Source of the DNA: Microbaculum marinum | GTDB lineage: Bacteria > Pseudomonadota > Alphaproteobacteria > Rhizobiales > Tepidamorphaceae | Length of the DNA: 64,000 nt | Assembly: GCF_042646165.1 (NCBI RefSeq) | Contig: NZ_JBHRTC010000012.1 | Reading direction: 5' to 3' (one strand) | Shown: one piece after another, positions 34,079 to 43,564 of the stretch | How the letters are laid out: the number at the start of each line of letters is the position of its first letter | Position numbering within the stretch: position 1 is the stretch's first letter | Notes under the pieces: model-generated | What the model saw: the letters and a program-made list of their open reading frames with translations, nothing else | Told to the model about the DNA's origin: nothing | Database searches by the model: none | Program-made: the position numbers and the translations under genes

Positions 34079-35008
34079 GTGACGACGATCTCCCGGGAGA
34101 TGGGGCTGACCGACTGGGCGAGCATCGTGATGCTCTCGATCCTGTGGGGCGGATCCTACTTCTTCGTCGGTGTGGCGGTCGCGGACATCAATCCGTTCCT
34201 GATCGTCTTCGGCCGGGTGGCGATCGGGGCCCTGGTGCTGGGCTGCGCGGTGCGCCTGGCGGGGGTGCGGATGCCGATGACGGTCGCCTACTGGCGGCCG
34301 CTCTTCATGATGTCGATCCTCAACAACATCGTTCCCTGGACGCTGATCACCTGGGGGCAGACCGAAATCGCCAGCGGGCTTGCCGCGATCCTCAACGCGA
34401 CGACGCCTCTGTTCACCGTCGTTCTGGCGAACAGGTTCACCGCCGACGAGAAGCTCACGCCCGGCAAGATCGCAGGTATTGCCATCGGCATCGCCGGCGT
34501 CGTCGTGCTGATCGGCCCGGACGCGCTGCAGGGGCTGGGAACGGCGATCCTGGCGCAGGTCGCCATGCTGCTGGCGAGCTTCCCCTATGCGATGTCCAGC
34601 GTCTTCGCCCGGCGCTTCCATGATCGGCCGCCGGTCGCCTCGGCAGCCGGCCAGATGATCTGCTCGACGGTCCTCATGGTGCCGCCCGTGCTGGCGTTCG
34701 CGCCGCCCTGGGCGCAGGCCGTTCCCGGCCCGGCCTCGATCGCGGCCATCCTGTGCCTGGGCGTGCTGTCGACGGCCTTCGGATACCTGCTGGTGTTCCG
34801 GATCCTGCGCAGCGCCGGCGCCACGAACTTTTCGCTGGTGACGTTTCTGCTGCCGGTGACGGCCGTCGTGCTTGGCTACATGCTGCTCGGCGAGCGGCTC
34901 GATCCGCGCGTCTTTGCCGGCGCCGGCCTGATCGGGCTGGGGCTGGCGGCGATCGACGGCCGGCCGGCGGCGATGCTGAGGCGCGGGTTGCGGGGAAGCC
35001 GCAGCTAA
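34079..35008 (+). CDS. DMT superfamily (EamA) transporter, second of tandem pair
   Basis: A 309-residue EamA transporter. GTG 34079 is chosen because the resulting N-terminus (MTTISREMGLTDW) aligns position for position with the upstream paralogue (MNKISAPMGAVEW). Shared core motifs include LWGGSYFFVGVAV, GLAAILNATTPLFTV and FSLVTFLLPVTAVVLGYMLLGE. The 94-base gap suggests one transcript. Tandem duplication followed by divergence is the simplest explanation; the two may also form a heteromer. Confidence 0.9.
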   Translation: MTTISREMGLTDWASIVMLSILWGGSYFFVGVAVADINPFLIVFGRVAIGALVLGCAVRLAGVRMPMTVAYWRPLFMMSILNNIVPWTLITWGQTEIASGLAAILNATTPLFTVVLANRFTADEKLTPGKIAGIAIGIAGVVVLIGPDALQGLGTAILAQVAMLLASFPYAMSSVFARRFHDRPPVASAAGQMICSTVLMVPPVLAFAPPWAQAVPGPASIAAILCLGVLSTAFGYLLVFRILRSAGATNFSLVTFLLPVTAVVLGYMLLGERLDPRVFAGAGLIGLGLAAIDGRPAAMLRRGLRGSRS

Positions 35009-35116
35009 GCAGGATCGAACCAGACGCGCTGGATTAGCTTTTACTTAGTCAATATAGTTCGAGCATGGTTTGCGGGCCGCGGCGGACGGCCCGGTGCCTT
35101 TGCCTGAGGGAATGCC

Positions 35117-37213
35117 TTGCCGGAACGTCTTCTCGAGGACTTTGCGGAACTTATGTCGGATTGGTTCTGGGAAATGGACCAAGACTATCGCTTCTCCTAT
35201 TTCTCGGCAAACCTGATCACCGCCACCGGCGTGTCGCCGCACGAGGGGATCGGGAAAAGCCGGCTGGAAATCGCCCTGAATGCCGAGAACCGCGAATTCT
35301 GGCAGGCTCACATCGATGATCTGCTGGCCAAGCGGCCGTTTCGCGACCTGGTATATCCCTTCCAGCGCAACGACGGCGCCGTCCGCTGGTTCCGGGTGAG
35401 CGGCGAGCCGATCTTCGAGGCGGACGGTACGTTTCGCGGCTATCGCGGCGTAGGCGCCGATGTCACCGCCGAGCATGAAGCCCATCAGAAGCTGTCCCAG
35501 GCGCTCGAGGACCTGCGCCAGGCCAACAATCGCCTCGAAGCCCAGAACACCCGCTTCGGCACGGCCATTGACAACATGTCGCTGGGCCTGTCGATGTTCG
35601 ACGAGAACTTCCGCCTGATCGTCTGCAATCGCCGCTACGCGGAGATGTATGCCCTTCCCGAGGAACTCACCCAGCCGGGCACCGCGCTGGAGGATATTCT
35701 CGAGTACCGGGTCTCGTCCGGCCGGTACCACGGCACCGATCCCGACAGGTTTCTGCACGAACGGCAGGTGGCGGTCGGCCGGGACCGGTGGGAGTCGATC
35801 GACGAGTTCGCCGACGGCACCGTCTATCGCGTCTCGCACACGCGAATTCCCAGCGGCGGCTCGGTGGCGACGCACGAAGACATAACCGCCCGGCGCCGCG
35901 CGGAGCAGAAGATCGCCCACATGGCCCGTCACGACAACCTGACAGGGCTGCCGAACCGGCTGCTGCTCAGCGAGCAGCTCGAGGTGGCGCTGGAGCGGGC
36001 GCGCGACGGCGACGGGTTCGCCCTGCTGTGCCTGGACCTCGACAATTTCAAGGCGGTGAACGACTCACTCGGCCATCCGGCCGGCGACGCGCTGCTGCAG
36101 GCGGTGACCCGCCGCCTGCAGGTCTGCGTCCGCGACACCGACATGATCGCCCGGCTGGGCGGCGACGAGTTCGCGATCCTGCAGTCGAGCTGCCAGGGCC
36201 CGGAGTCGGCCAGCATCCTAGCGCGCCGGATCATCGAGGTCCTGAGCGCCGCCTTCACCCTCGACGGCCAGCAGGTGCTCGTCGGCGCCAGCATCGGGAT
36301 TGCCCTTGCCCCCGATCACGGCGAGGTGGCCGAGCAGCTTCTAAAGCATGCAGACCTGGCCCTGTACCGCGCCAAGGACGCAGGCCGCCGGGCCTACCGC
36401 TTCTTCGAGACCGAGATGGAATCGCGGCTCAGGAACCGCCGCGAACTCGAGGTCGATCTGCGCCAGGCGATGGTGACGGGCGAATTCGAGATCTTCTACC
36501 AGCCGATCGTCAGCCTCGCGACGGGCCACATCAGCGGCGTGGAGGCCCTGTTGCGCTGGCGTCATCCGCGCGAGGGGCTGAAGCTGCCGGGCAGCTTCGT
36601 GCCGCTGTGCGAGGAGATCGGCCTGATCGTGCCGCTTGGCGACTGGGTCGTGCGCCAGGCGTGCCGCGACGTCGCCTGGCTGTCGGACCATCTGGGTATC
36701 GCCATCAACCTGTCTTCGGTCCAGTTCAAGCAGCACGGCATCGTCTCGACGGTTACCCAGGCCTTGAGCCATGCCAATCTCGATCCGGCGCGGCTGGAAC
36801 TGGAGATCACCGAATCCGTGCTGCTGCTGGAGAGCGAGGAGACGCTGGACGCCCTTCACCAGCTCCGCGACATCGGGGTGCGCATCTCCATGGACGATTT
36901 CGGGACCGGCTACTCCTCGCTGAGCTACCTGCGCCGCTTCCCGTTCGACCGCATCAAGATCGACCGCTCCTTCATCCAGGGCGTCGAGGCGCAGGCCGAC
37001 TGCCGCGCGATCATCCGGGCCGTATCCTCGCTCGGCACCGACCTCGGCATCGATACGACCGCGGAAGGCGTCGAGACGAAAGAGCAGCTTCGCGCGCTGA
37101 TCGACGAGGGCGTCACCGAGGTGCAGGGGTTCCTGTTCAGCCGGCCGGTGCCGCTCGACGAGATCCGCACCCTGCTGGTCAATTCCGGCGACATGGTCGG
37201 CGCCGCGGCCTAG
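35117..37213 (+). CDS. PAS-PAS-GGDEF-EAL cyclic-di-GMP protein
   Basis: A 698-residue cytoplasmic signalling protein. Two PAS domains (about 5-125 and 145-260) precede a GGDEF domain with intact RLGGDEF at 346-352 and an upstream RDTD that fits an inhibitory I-site. An EAL domain follows, with EAL at 476-478, SMDDFGTGYSSL, IKIDRSFI and EGVET. Both synthesis and breakdown of c-di-GMP are therefore possible. It begins with TTG at 35117 behind GAGGGA; an in-frame stop lies just upstream, so no longer start exists. PAS ligands (haem, FAD or small molecules) cannot be told. Confidence 0.93.
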   Translation: MPERLLEDFAELMSDWFWEMDQDYRFSYFSANLITATGVSPHEGIGKSRLEIALNAENREFWQAHIDDLLAKRPFRDLVYPFQRNDGAVRWFRVSGEPIFEADGTFRGYRGVGADVTAEHEAHQKLSQALEDLRQANNRLEAQNTRFGTAIDNMSLGLSMFDENFRLIVCNRRYAEMYALPEELTQPGTALEDILEYRVSSGRYHGTDPDRFLHERQVAVGRDRWESIDEFADGTVYRVSHTRIPSGGSVATHEDITARRRAEQKIAHMARHDNLTGLPNRLLLSEQLEVALERARDGDGFALLCLDLDNFKAVNDSLGHPAGDALLQAVTRRLQVCVRDTDMIARLGGDEFAILQSSCQGPESASILARRIIEVLSAAFTLDGQQVLVGASIGIALAPDHGEVAEQLLKHADLALYRAKDAGRRAYRFFETEMESRLRNRRELEVDLRQAMVTGEFEIFYQPIVSLATGHISGVEALLRWRHPREGLKLPGSFVPLCEEIGLIVPLGDWVVRQACRDVAWLSDHLGIAINLSSVQFKQHGIVSTVTQALSHANLDPARLELEITESVLLLESEETLDALHQLRDIGVRISMDDFGTGYSSLSYLRRFPFDRIKIDRSFIQGVEAQADCRAIIRAVSSLGTDLGIDTTAEGVETKEQLRALIDEGVTEVQGFLFSRPVPLDEIRTLLVNSGDMVGAAA

Positions 37214-37850
37214 GCAACCGTGGCGCTCGGGTGCCAGATCGGGCGGTAGCCGGCCGCAAGCGCGGCGATCGTCGCAGGCGGGGTGACGACGACGGCCGGA
37301 CCGCCGGCGGGCCGCGGCAGCGAAGGGCCGTATCCCCCGAGCGACCACGNNNNNNNNNNNNNNNNNNNNNNNNNNNNNNNNNNNNNNNNNNNNNNNNNNN
37401 NNNNNNNNNNNNNNNNNNNNNNNNNNNNNNNNNNNNNNNNNNNNNNNNNNNNNNNNNNNNNNGACCGTCGAGCCGCTGGGCGTGCAGGACGGCGTCCATC
37501 TCCGGGGCGCGCAGCCGCATCGTGCGGCCGGAGCCCGCGGCGAAGGCTTCCGCGAAGGACACGGCGTCGCTGCGGCGGCACTCGAAGCATGGCCGGTGGC
37601 CGGCTGCCAGGGCCGTCACCTCGTCCAGGAAGAACAGCTCGGTATAGCCGTCGCCCCAGACCGCCCGGCGGCGGTTCCTGAACTCGAGCACGCAGACGAT
37701 CCATTGTCGCGACGCCCAGCGGCGACGGCCGACGGTGCGGGTCGCAGGGTCGTGAAACCGGCCGCCGCGGTTGCCGAACACGGTTCCGCGCGCGTCTGCG
37801 GCAACCAGTTCGCCGGAGGGCGTCACCCGGTTCTGCAGCGGCGATCTCAC
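37210..37850 (-). CDS. Conserved hypothetical protein interrupted by assembly gap
   Basis: A protein read leftward from GTG 37850 to the TAG at 37210-37212, broken by the N run. The N-terminal part (RSPLQNRVTPSGELVA, then RGTVFGNRGGR, YTELFFLDEVTALAAGHRPCFECRR, MDAVLHAQR) belongs to a conserved family without known function. The C-terminal part after the gap (GYGPSLPRPAGGPAVVVTPP, YRPIWHPS) fits the same family but in another frame, because the gap length is not a multiple of three relative to the gene. The C-F-E-C-R-R motif may bind a metal. Its start overlaps the thioredoxin stop (GTGA), so the two are coupled. Confidence 0.75.
37350..37462. other. Assembly gap (113 Ns)
   Basis: A run of 113 undetermined bases inside a coding sequence. 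The two flanking halves of the gene are in different frames, which shows the gap size is estimated rather than measured. Confidence 0.99.
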
Positions 37851-38464
37851 CAGAGATCGACCTCCTTGCCCTGTTCGCGCAGCCGCTCGCCCTTCTGCTG
37901 CAGGAAGCGCTGGAAGGGCTCGTCCCGCCAGGCGCCGCTGTCGACGAACTCGAACATAGACAGGAAGTGGAACGGCTTGAAATATCCGGGCAGGCGGGCC
38001 GACTCGACGGTGTTCCCGGGCTTTCCCGCCACATCGGCGTCGGCTGCGAAGAACACCAGCGTGGGTGTGAAGTTGACGCCCCATTTGCGCGCCAGCGCCT
38101 TTTCCTCCATCTGCTCGCCGTCGAAGTCCGTGACCTCGCGCGATCCCCACATGTCGAGCTGGATGACGTTGAAATGGTCGCTGACGAAGTCGGCGATCTG
38201 CGGATCGGCGAAATTCACCCGGTGCATCTCCCGGCAGTACGGGCAACCGCGCTGCTCGAAGATGACGACGAGTCCCTTGCCCTCGGCGGCCGCCTCGGCG
38301 TGATCGTCGGCAAATTCGAGGAAGGTCTCGATGAAGAAGGGCTGCGTGAACAGTCCGTTGTCGGCGACGGCGGGCTCGTCGGAGGCAAGCGCTGCCGGCA
38401 TCGCGAGCCACAGCAGACCCTGAATGGCCGCCGCCCCGAGAACCGTCCTGCGCGTGATCGTCAT
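37847..38464 (-). CDS. Secreted thioredoxin-like protein (SoxW type)
   Basis: A 205-residue thioredoxin-fold protein. The N-terminus TRRTVLGAAAIQGLLWLA with AMPAALAS is a signal peptide with a twin arginine and could use Tat. The active site is CPYC in FEQRGCPYCREMHRVNF, with the cis-proline region VNFTPTLVFF. This resembles SoxW/DsbE-like thioredoxins that keep periplasmic thiols reduced. The start at 38464 has a strong GGAGGAG site. It overlaps the next gene by four bases (GTGA). No sox operon is in the window. Confidence 0.88.
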   Translation of the reverse strand: MTITRRTVLGAAAIQGLLWLAMPAALASDEPAVADNGLFTQPFFIETFLEFADDHAEAAAEGKGLVVIFEQRGCPYCREMHRVNFADPQIADFVSDHFNVIQLDMWGSREVTDFDGEQMEEKALARKWGVNFTPTLVFFAADADVAGKPGNTVESARLPGYFKPFHFLSMFEFVDSGAWRDEPFQRFLQQKGERLREQGKEVDLW

Positions 38465-38649
38465 GGCACTCCTCCCTGGGGGCCGGTTTGTGGGGGAGGG
38501 CGGATTGTGGGCCCTGCCGGGTCGGGGCACAAGGCGAGCGCGGAGGAATTCCGTCGCGCACGGTTTGTTGAGTTCGCGGGTTACGTGCCGTAAATGCGGT
38601 AGTGAGGGCGAGGGTGAACGGCACGCTGATTCCGGTGGAGCAGGAAACG

Positions 38650-40293
38650 ATGGCAACGACGAGAAGATTTCTGGTTCTGGCGCTGATGGCCTTCGGGGTC
38701 GGGTGGGGCCTCCAGCCGGCAGCCATCCAGTCCGCCGCCGCCCAGGAACCCAAGCAGGTGGCGCGCGAGATTGCCCAGATCGTCCGCGACGGGGAGGCGC
38801 CGTTCGGCTCCGACCTCGAGGACGAGCGCCTGTTCCAAGTCTATGCCTACTATCACTTACGCTCGTTCACGCCGATCTGGGTGCGCGACGACGGCCCGAA
38901 GACCAAGGGCCGGGAACTGCTGGCGGTGCTGCAGAACGCCTCTGCGGACGGACTCGAGCCGAACGACTACCATGTCGGCCGTCTTTCCGAACTCATGGAG
39001 CAGTCGGACGTGCGCAGCCTGGCGCGGCTCGAACTGCTGCTGACCCGCGCCTTCCTCGACTATGGCCGCGACCTGAGCGCCGGCCGGGTCGAGCCGAATT
39101 CCGTGGATTCGGAAGTCCACATGAATCCCGACCCGATCGACGCGGGGAAGCTGATCCACGGGGCGGAGGGAGCCGACGACATCGGCCCCTACGTGCACAC
39201 GCTGGCGCCGCAGACCGATGAGTACCTGCGGCTGGCGACGATGCTGGCGGAGTACCGCGAGATGGCGGCGCTCGGCGGCTGGCCAACCGTTCCGGACGGC
39301 GAGACGCTGAAGCCCGGCATGGACGATCCGCGCGTGCCGGCGCTGCGTCAGTATCTCTCGGCTGTCGGCGACTATCTCGGCGATCCCGACGACCCATCGA
39401 CACTGTTCGACGAGGAACTGGAGGCGTCGGTCAACCGCTTCCAGGAACGTCACGGCATCGACGTCGACGGCGCCGTGGGCCCGGCGACGCTGGCGGAAAT
39501 GAACACGCCGATCGAGGAGCGCATCGAGACGATGGAGCTCAACATGGAGCGCCGCCGCTGGATGGTGGACGACCTGGGAGAGCGCTACGTCTTCGTCAAT
39601 CTCGCCGACCAGGTCCTCAAGGTCGTCGACAACGGCCGGACCATCCACACCGCCCGCACCGTGGTCGGCAAGCCCTATACGCGCACGCCGGTCTTCGACG
39701 AGATCATGCAGTACGTGGTGATCAACCCCGACTGGACGGTACCGAACTCGATCGCCCGCAACGAATATCTTCCGAAGCTCAGGAAGTCTCCCGGGGCGCT
39801 CGCCGCTCAGAACATCCACGTCTACGCGGGCAACGGCCGGATCGATCCCTATTCGGTGGACTGGAACGCGATCTCCCCGTCGAACTTCCGCTACACGCTG
39901 CGGCAGGATCCCGGCCCCGGCAACGCGCTCGGCCAGATCAAGTTCATGTTCCCGAACCAGTACAACATCTACATCCACGATACCCCGTCGAAGGGCCTGT
40001 TCGCGCGCTCATCGCGGGCTTTCAGCCACGGCTGCGTGCGGGTCCAGGATCCGGTCGAGCTCGGCGCCGTGATCCTCGGCACCCAGGGCTGGACGGCCGA
40101 GAAGATCCGCAGCGTCATCGCCTCGGGCAAGAAGACGGTCGTCAACCTGGAGGAGCCGCTCCCGGTCCACGTCACCTATCTGACCGCCTGGGTGAACAAG
40201 GACGGGACGGTCAATTTCCGCAACGACATCTACAATCGCGACAAGCGGCTGCGCGAAGGCCTCCAGATGACCCGGCTGGTGCAGGGGGGATAG
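38650..40293 (+). CDS. L,D-transpeptidase, YcbB/LdtD type
   Basis: A 547-residue periplasmic peptidoglycan cross-linking enzyme. It has a signal peptide (LVLALMAFGVGWGL to AAAQ, residues 1-33), a long scaffold domain, a peptidoglycan-binding motif around RFQERHGIDVDGAVGPATLAEMN split by its turn, and a YkuD catalytic domain with His460 and Cys462 in FSHGCVRVQDP. This domain order and length match LdtD/YcbB, which makes 3-3 crosslinks. ATG 38650 is preferred over the longer reading because the signal peptide then begins properly. In Rhizobiales such cross-links dominate in polar growth. Confidence 0.93.
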   Translation: MATTRRFLVLALMAFGVGWGLQPAAIQSAAAQEPKQVAREIAQIVRDGEAPFGSDLEDERLFQVYAYYHLRSFTPIWVRDDGPKTKGRELLAVLQNASADGLEPNDYHVGRLSELMEQSDVRSLARLELLLTRAFLDYGRDLSAGRVEPNSVDSEVHMNPDPIDAGKLIHGAEGADDIGPYVHTLAPQTDEYLRLATMLAEYREMAALGGWPTVPDGETLKPGMDDPRVPALRQYLSAVGDYLGDPDDPSTLFDEELEASVNRFQERHGIDVDGAVGPATLAEMNTPIEERIETMELNMERRRWMVDDLGERYVFVNLADQVLKVVDNGRTIHTARTVVGKPYTRTPVFDEIMQYVVINPDWTVPNSIARNEYLPKLRKSPGALAAQNIHVYAGNGRIDPYSVDWNAISPSNFRYTLRQDPGPGNALGQIKFMFPNQYNIYIHDTPSKGLFARSSRAFSHGCVRVQDPVELGAVILGTQGWTAEKIRSVIASGKKTVVNLEEPLPVHVTYLTAWVNKDGTVNFRNDIYNRDKRLREGLQMTRLVQGG

Positions 40294-40299
40294 GCCCTT

Positions 40300-41433
40300 C
40301 TAGTAGGCCGCCTCCATCAGCGCCTTGACGGAGGCCGCGTCCAGGGCGCGCGGGTTGGTCGGCACCGAATGGTCCTTCAGGGCGCCCTCGACGATCGGCG
40401 GGATCGCCTGGCGGGGCAGGCCCATCTCCGACAGCGTCTTCGGCATGCCGATCGTCGCGTTCAGCGCCTCGAAGTAGCCGGCCAGGTCGGCGTCGGGCGC
40501 GATGCCGACCACCTCGCGCATCGCGGCATACTTCCCGGGCGCGGCGGCTTCGTTGAAGCGCAGCACGTGCGGCAGCAGCACCGCGTTCAGCGTGCCGTGG
40601 TGAAGCGAGGGCTCCTCGAGGCCGCCGAGAGGGTGGGAAATGGCGTGGATGGCGCCGAGGCCCTTCTGGAAGGTCAGGCCGCCGTGCAGGGCGGCGATCA
40701 TCATCTCGCGGCGGGCGCCGACGTCGGCGCCGTCCTCCACCGCCTTCGGCAAACTGGCGACGGCGCGTGCCAGACCGTCCAGGGCGATGGCCTCGGCCGG
40801 CGGGTTGAAGCGCGGCGACAGGTAGGTCTCGATGCAGTGGCTGATTGCGTCCATGCCGGTCGCCGCCGTCAGGCCGGGCGGCATGCCGTAGGTGAGTTCC
40901 GGATCGCAGACGGCACGGTTCGGGATCATGTGCGGCGATATGAATCCGAGCTTGCGCCCGTCGTCGAGGGTGACCAGCGCGGCGCGGCCGACCTCCGATC
41001 CGGTGCCCGCCGTGGTCGGTACGGCGATTAGCGGCGCGACCGCTGCCGTGATCCGCGGAATGCCGCCGAGCACCGCGGCGTAGCTGTCGAACGGCCCCTC
41101 GTGGGTCGCCATCAGCGCGACCGCCTTGGCAAGGTCGATGGGCGAGCCGCCGCCGATCGCGATCAGTCCGTCCGCCCCGGTTTCCCGGTACAGGTCGAGC
41201 GCCTTCTCGGCGGCGCGTTGGGTCGGATTGGAGGGGGTGCCGTCGAACACCCCGGCGATCCGCTCGGCGGGAACCGCGTCCGTGACCCGTTCGACCAGCC
41301 CGGCGGCCACCACTCCGGCATCGGCGACGATCAGGGCACGCGAAATGCCCAGTGCGCCCAGGTCCTCGTCGATCTCGCCAACGGCGCCTTCGCCGAACCG
41401 GATGGTGGTGAGATAGCTGATGGATGCCGACAT
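40300..41433 (-). CDS. Iron-containing alcohol dehydrogenase
   Basis: A 377-residue group III alcohol dehydrogenase. The NAD-binding part has IGGGSPIDLAKAVALMATH and PTTAGTGSEV. Iron ligands lie in GMDAISHCIETY, HAISHPLGG and LHHGTLNAVLLPHVLRFN. The start at 41433 has a GGAGGAAAC site; the longer reading is unsupported. It could reduce or oxidise a small alcohol/aldehyde or act as maleylacetate-reductase-like enzyme; no neighbour decides. It converges on the L,D-transpeptidase gene. Confidence 0.9.
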   Translation of the reverse strand: MSASISYLTTIRFGEGAVGEIDEDLGALGISRALIVADAGVVAAGLVERVTDAVPAERIAGVFDGTPSNPTQRAAEKALDLYRETGADGLIAIGGGSPIDLAKAVALMATHEGPFDSYAAVLGGIPRITAAVAPLIAVPTTAGTGSEVGRAALVTLDDGRKLGFISPHMIPNRAVCDPELTYGMPPGLTAATGMDAISHCIETYLSPRFNPPAEAIALDGLARAVASLPKAVEDGADVGARREMMIAALHGGLTFQKGLGAIHAISHPLGGLEEPSLHHGTLNAVLLPHVLRFNEAAAPGKYAAMREVVGIAPDADLAGYFEALNATIGMPKTLSEMGLPRQAIPPIVEGALKDHSVPTNPRALDAASVKALMEAAY

Positions 41434-41778
41434 GTTTCCTCCGTCCGCCGGATGCTTGCCCGACGCGCTGCCCGAGTTCCGATCATTCCGTACACGCCAT
41501 CCGGCGTCCACCCGGGCAAGGCAGCGAAATGCCGCGTAATCAGACGCCGCGCCATGTCCGGCATGCCGTTAGACGATACTCAGTCGGCGGACCGGTCTTC
41601 GCGGCAAACTGAATCGCCGTGACGGAGCCGGAGCGCGATATTGTTGCGGTTGCCGGCTGATGAGGAGTTAGAGGCCGGTCATTCTTGCACTCGGCGGGCG
41701 ACGTTCCCCGTGACAATCGTGTAAGGGGCAGGGTAGGCGGCGAACAAAGCGGCGCCGACGATTCGCAAAAAGGGGGAA
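41434..41778. other. Intergenic stretch without recognised features
   Basis: A 345-base divergent region between the iron alcohol dehydrogenase and the serine hydrolase. I see no coding sequence, terminator or convincing palindrome. An AT-rich stretch near 41636-41665 could hold promoter elements for either gene, but no -35/-10 pair is clear. Confidence 0.5.
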
Positions 41779-42927
41779 ATGCCTGTGCGTAGTTTTATCG
41801 TTCGTTCGATGGTGGCGGCAATCGCGACCCTCGCGCCGGTCGCAGCCGCCGCGGCCGACGACGACCCGCTGCTTCAGACGATGGTGGAGCAGTCGGGCGG
41901 GACCTTCGTGGCGGCAACAGGGGTTCCCGCCTTGATCATGGCCGTCGTCCACGACGGGAAATCGGTGGTGGCGGGATTCGGCGAGCGGGCCGGGCCGGGA
42001 TCACCGAAGCCGGACGGCGAAACCATCTTCCGGACGGGCTCGCTCTACAAGACCTTCAGCGGCGCGATGCTCTCCAGCCTGGTCGCCGACGGCAGGCTCG
42101 GATTCGAGGATCGGCCCGAGACGCACCTCAAGTGGGGTATCGACTGGCCGGCGATGAACGGCCGAGACATCCGGGTGATCGACCTCGCGACCCACGCCAG
42201 CGGACTGGCGCGAGACATCGAACCGCCCGCCGGCCAGACCCTCGATCCTGCCGCCTCCATCACCCCTGAGGTCTTCGAGGCGAACCTGAAGCCGCCGCTG
42301 CTGTTCGCACCGGGGACCGGCGTCAGCTATTCCAACGTCGGCTTCGACATCCTGTCCCACGTCATGGTCGCGGCGGCGGGAGAACCGTACTTCGACTACC
42401 TGACCGAGACGATCCTGAAACCCAACGGGTTCACCTCCACGACCCTGACGCCGAGCGCGGGCCAACTCGCCAACCGGCTGCACGGCCAGGGCCCCGACGG
42501 CAAGGAAATTCCGGACGCGGGGGTGGCGCCGCCCGATGCGTCCGGCGGCTACTTCTCCACCGCCAACGACATGGTGAGGTGGCTCAAGTGGCACCTGCGG
42601 ACGGAGCGGGACGGCGATGCCGAGATGCGCCTGCTCGACCATGCGCAATGGCTGTCACGCGACGGTCTGTCGCCGATATTCCTGTCGACGGCCGAGGTGG
42701 GGCAGATGGACGCCATGGGCCTGGCATGGGTGATCATGCACCCGGCCGGCGACCGTCCGCTCGTCTACCAGAAGACGGGTGGACGATCCGGCATCATCAG
42801 CCATCTGGCATTTTCGCCCGCGCGGGGCGTCGGCGTGTTCGCCGCCATCAACCGGTTCGACGCCGGCGCGGCCGCGCAACTTGCTGCGATGGCCAACACG
42901 ATCATCACCGACCTTGCCTCGCGTTGA
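41779..42927 (+). CDS. Serine hydrolase, beta-lactamase class C/penicillin-binding family
   Basis: A 382-residue periplasmic serine hydrolase. The signal peptide ends near VAAAAADD. Active-site motifs are S88-L-Y-K91 in RTGSLYKTFSG, Y184-S-N in GVSYSNVGFD and KTGG near the C-terminus. This set places it with D-alanyl-D-alanine carboxypeptidase/esterase-type proteins (AmpH-like). The ATG at 41779 has its purine-rich ribosome site only two bases away; GTG 41785 has better spacing and is a possible start. The cytochrome P460 gene follows after 66 bases on the same strand. Confidence 0.88.
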   Translation: MPVRSFIVRSMVAAIATLAPVAAAAADDDPLLQTMVEQSGGTFVAATGVPALIMAVVHDGKSVVAGFGERAGPGSPKPDGETIFRTGSLYKTFSGAMLSSLVADGRLGFEDRPETHLKWGIDWPAMNGRDIRVIDLATHASGLARDIEPPAGQTLDPAASITPEVFEANLKPPLLFAPGTGVSYSNVGFDILSHVMVAAAGEPYFDYLTETILKPNGFTSTTLTPSAGQLANRLHGQGPDGKEIPDAGVAPPDASGGYFSTANDMVRWLKWHLRTERDGDAEMRLLDHAQWLSRDGLSPIFLSTAEVGQMDAMGLAWVIMHPAGDRPLVYQKTGGRSGIISHLAFSPARGVGVFAAINRFDAGAAAQLAAMANTIITDLASR

Positions 42928-42993
42928 GGCGGGAGTGGTCCCCCGGGGCGGCGACTGCCCGCCATTTCCGAAAGTCTGAGGAGAAAAAGTCCG

Positions 42994-43548
42994 ATGAAGG
43001 CGTTGCACTACCTGGCCGGCCTGGCGGCCGTCATCGGTGCGGTGTCGGTGGATGCGCCGGCCGCCGACGAGGGGGCGGCATCGGCGATGGTGAAGCCGGA
43101 CGGCACGATCGTCATGACCACGCAGAACTACCAGCGTGACTGGACCATGCTGGGCACCTTCATCCATCTCGGCGGAAGCGGCGCCAAGCAGATCAACGTG
43201 ATCTACACCCAGCCCGAGACGGTGACGGCCTACCGCGAATCCGGGGAGTTCCCGGAGGGAACCGTGATCATCAAGGAATTGCGCGACGGCGTGACGACTG
43301 GGGAGGGCGACGACATGGTGTCGTCGCTGGGAGAGCTGAAGGGCTGGTTCGCGATGATCAAGCCGCCGGAGACGAATCCCCCGCAGGGGCCGCTGTGGGG
43401 CGACGGCTGGGGCTGGGCGAAGTTCAATGCGGATGCGCCGGAGGCGACCATCACCACGAACTACCAGACCGACTGCATCGGGTGCCATATTCCCGTGCAG
43501 GACACCGACTTCATCCACGTCGAGGGCTATCCCCTGCTCCGCAAATAG
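42994..43548 (+). CDS. Cytochrome P460 family protein
   Basis: A 184-residue secreted haem protein. After a short signal peptide (residues 1-24) comes the P460 fold with conserved MTTQNYQRDWTMLGTF and KGWFAMIKP, then the haem site C161-IGC-H165 near the C-terminus. P460 cytochromes oxidise hydroxylamine or NO species; many homologues in non-nitrifiers are of unknown role or are cytochrome c'-beta that bind NO. The lysine that forms the P460 crosslink cannot be assigned with certainty. It starts behind GAGGAG and follows the serine hydrolase. Confidence 0.88.
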   Translation: MKALHYLAGLAAVIGAVSVDAPAADEGAASAMVKPDGTIVMTTQNYQRDWTMLGTFIHLGGSGAKQINVIYTQPETVTAYRESGEFPEGTVIIKELRDGVTTGEGDDMVSSLGELKGWFAMIKPPETNPPQGPLWGDGWGWAKFNADAPEATITTNYQTDCIGCHIPVQDTDFIHVEGYPLLRK

Positions 43549-43564
43549 AGCGGCGCATCCGGAA

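Noticed and set aside
35030..35065. Sigma-70 promoter (TATAGT at 35055) for the GGDEF-EAL gene
   Set aside because: The -10 is good but nothing resembling a -35 lies 16-18 bases upstream.
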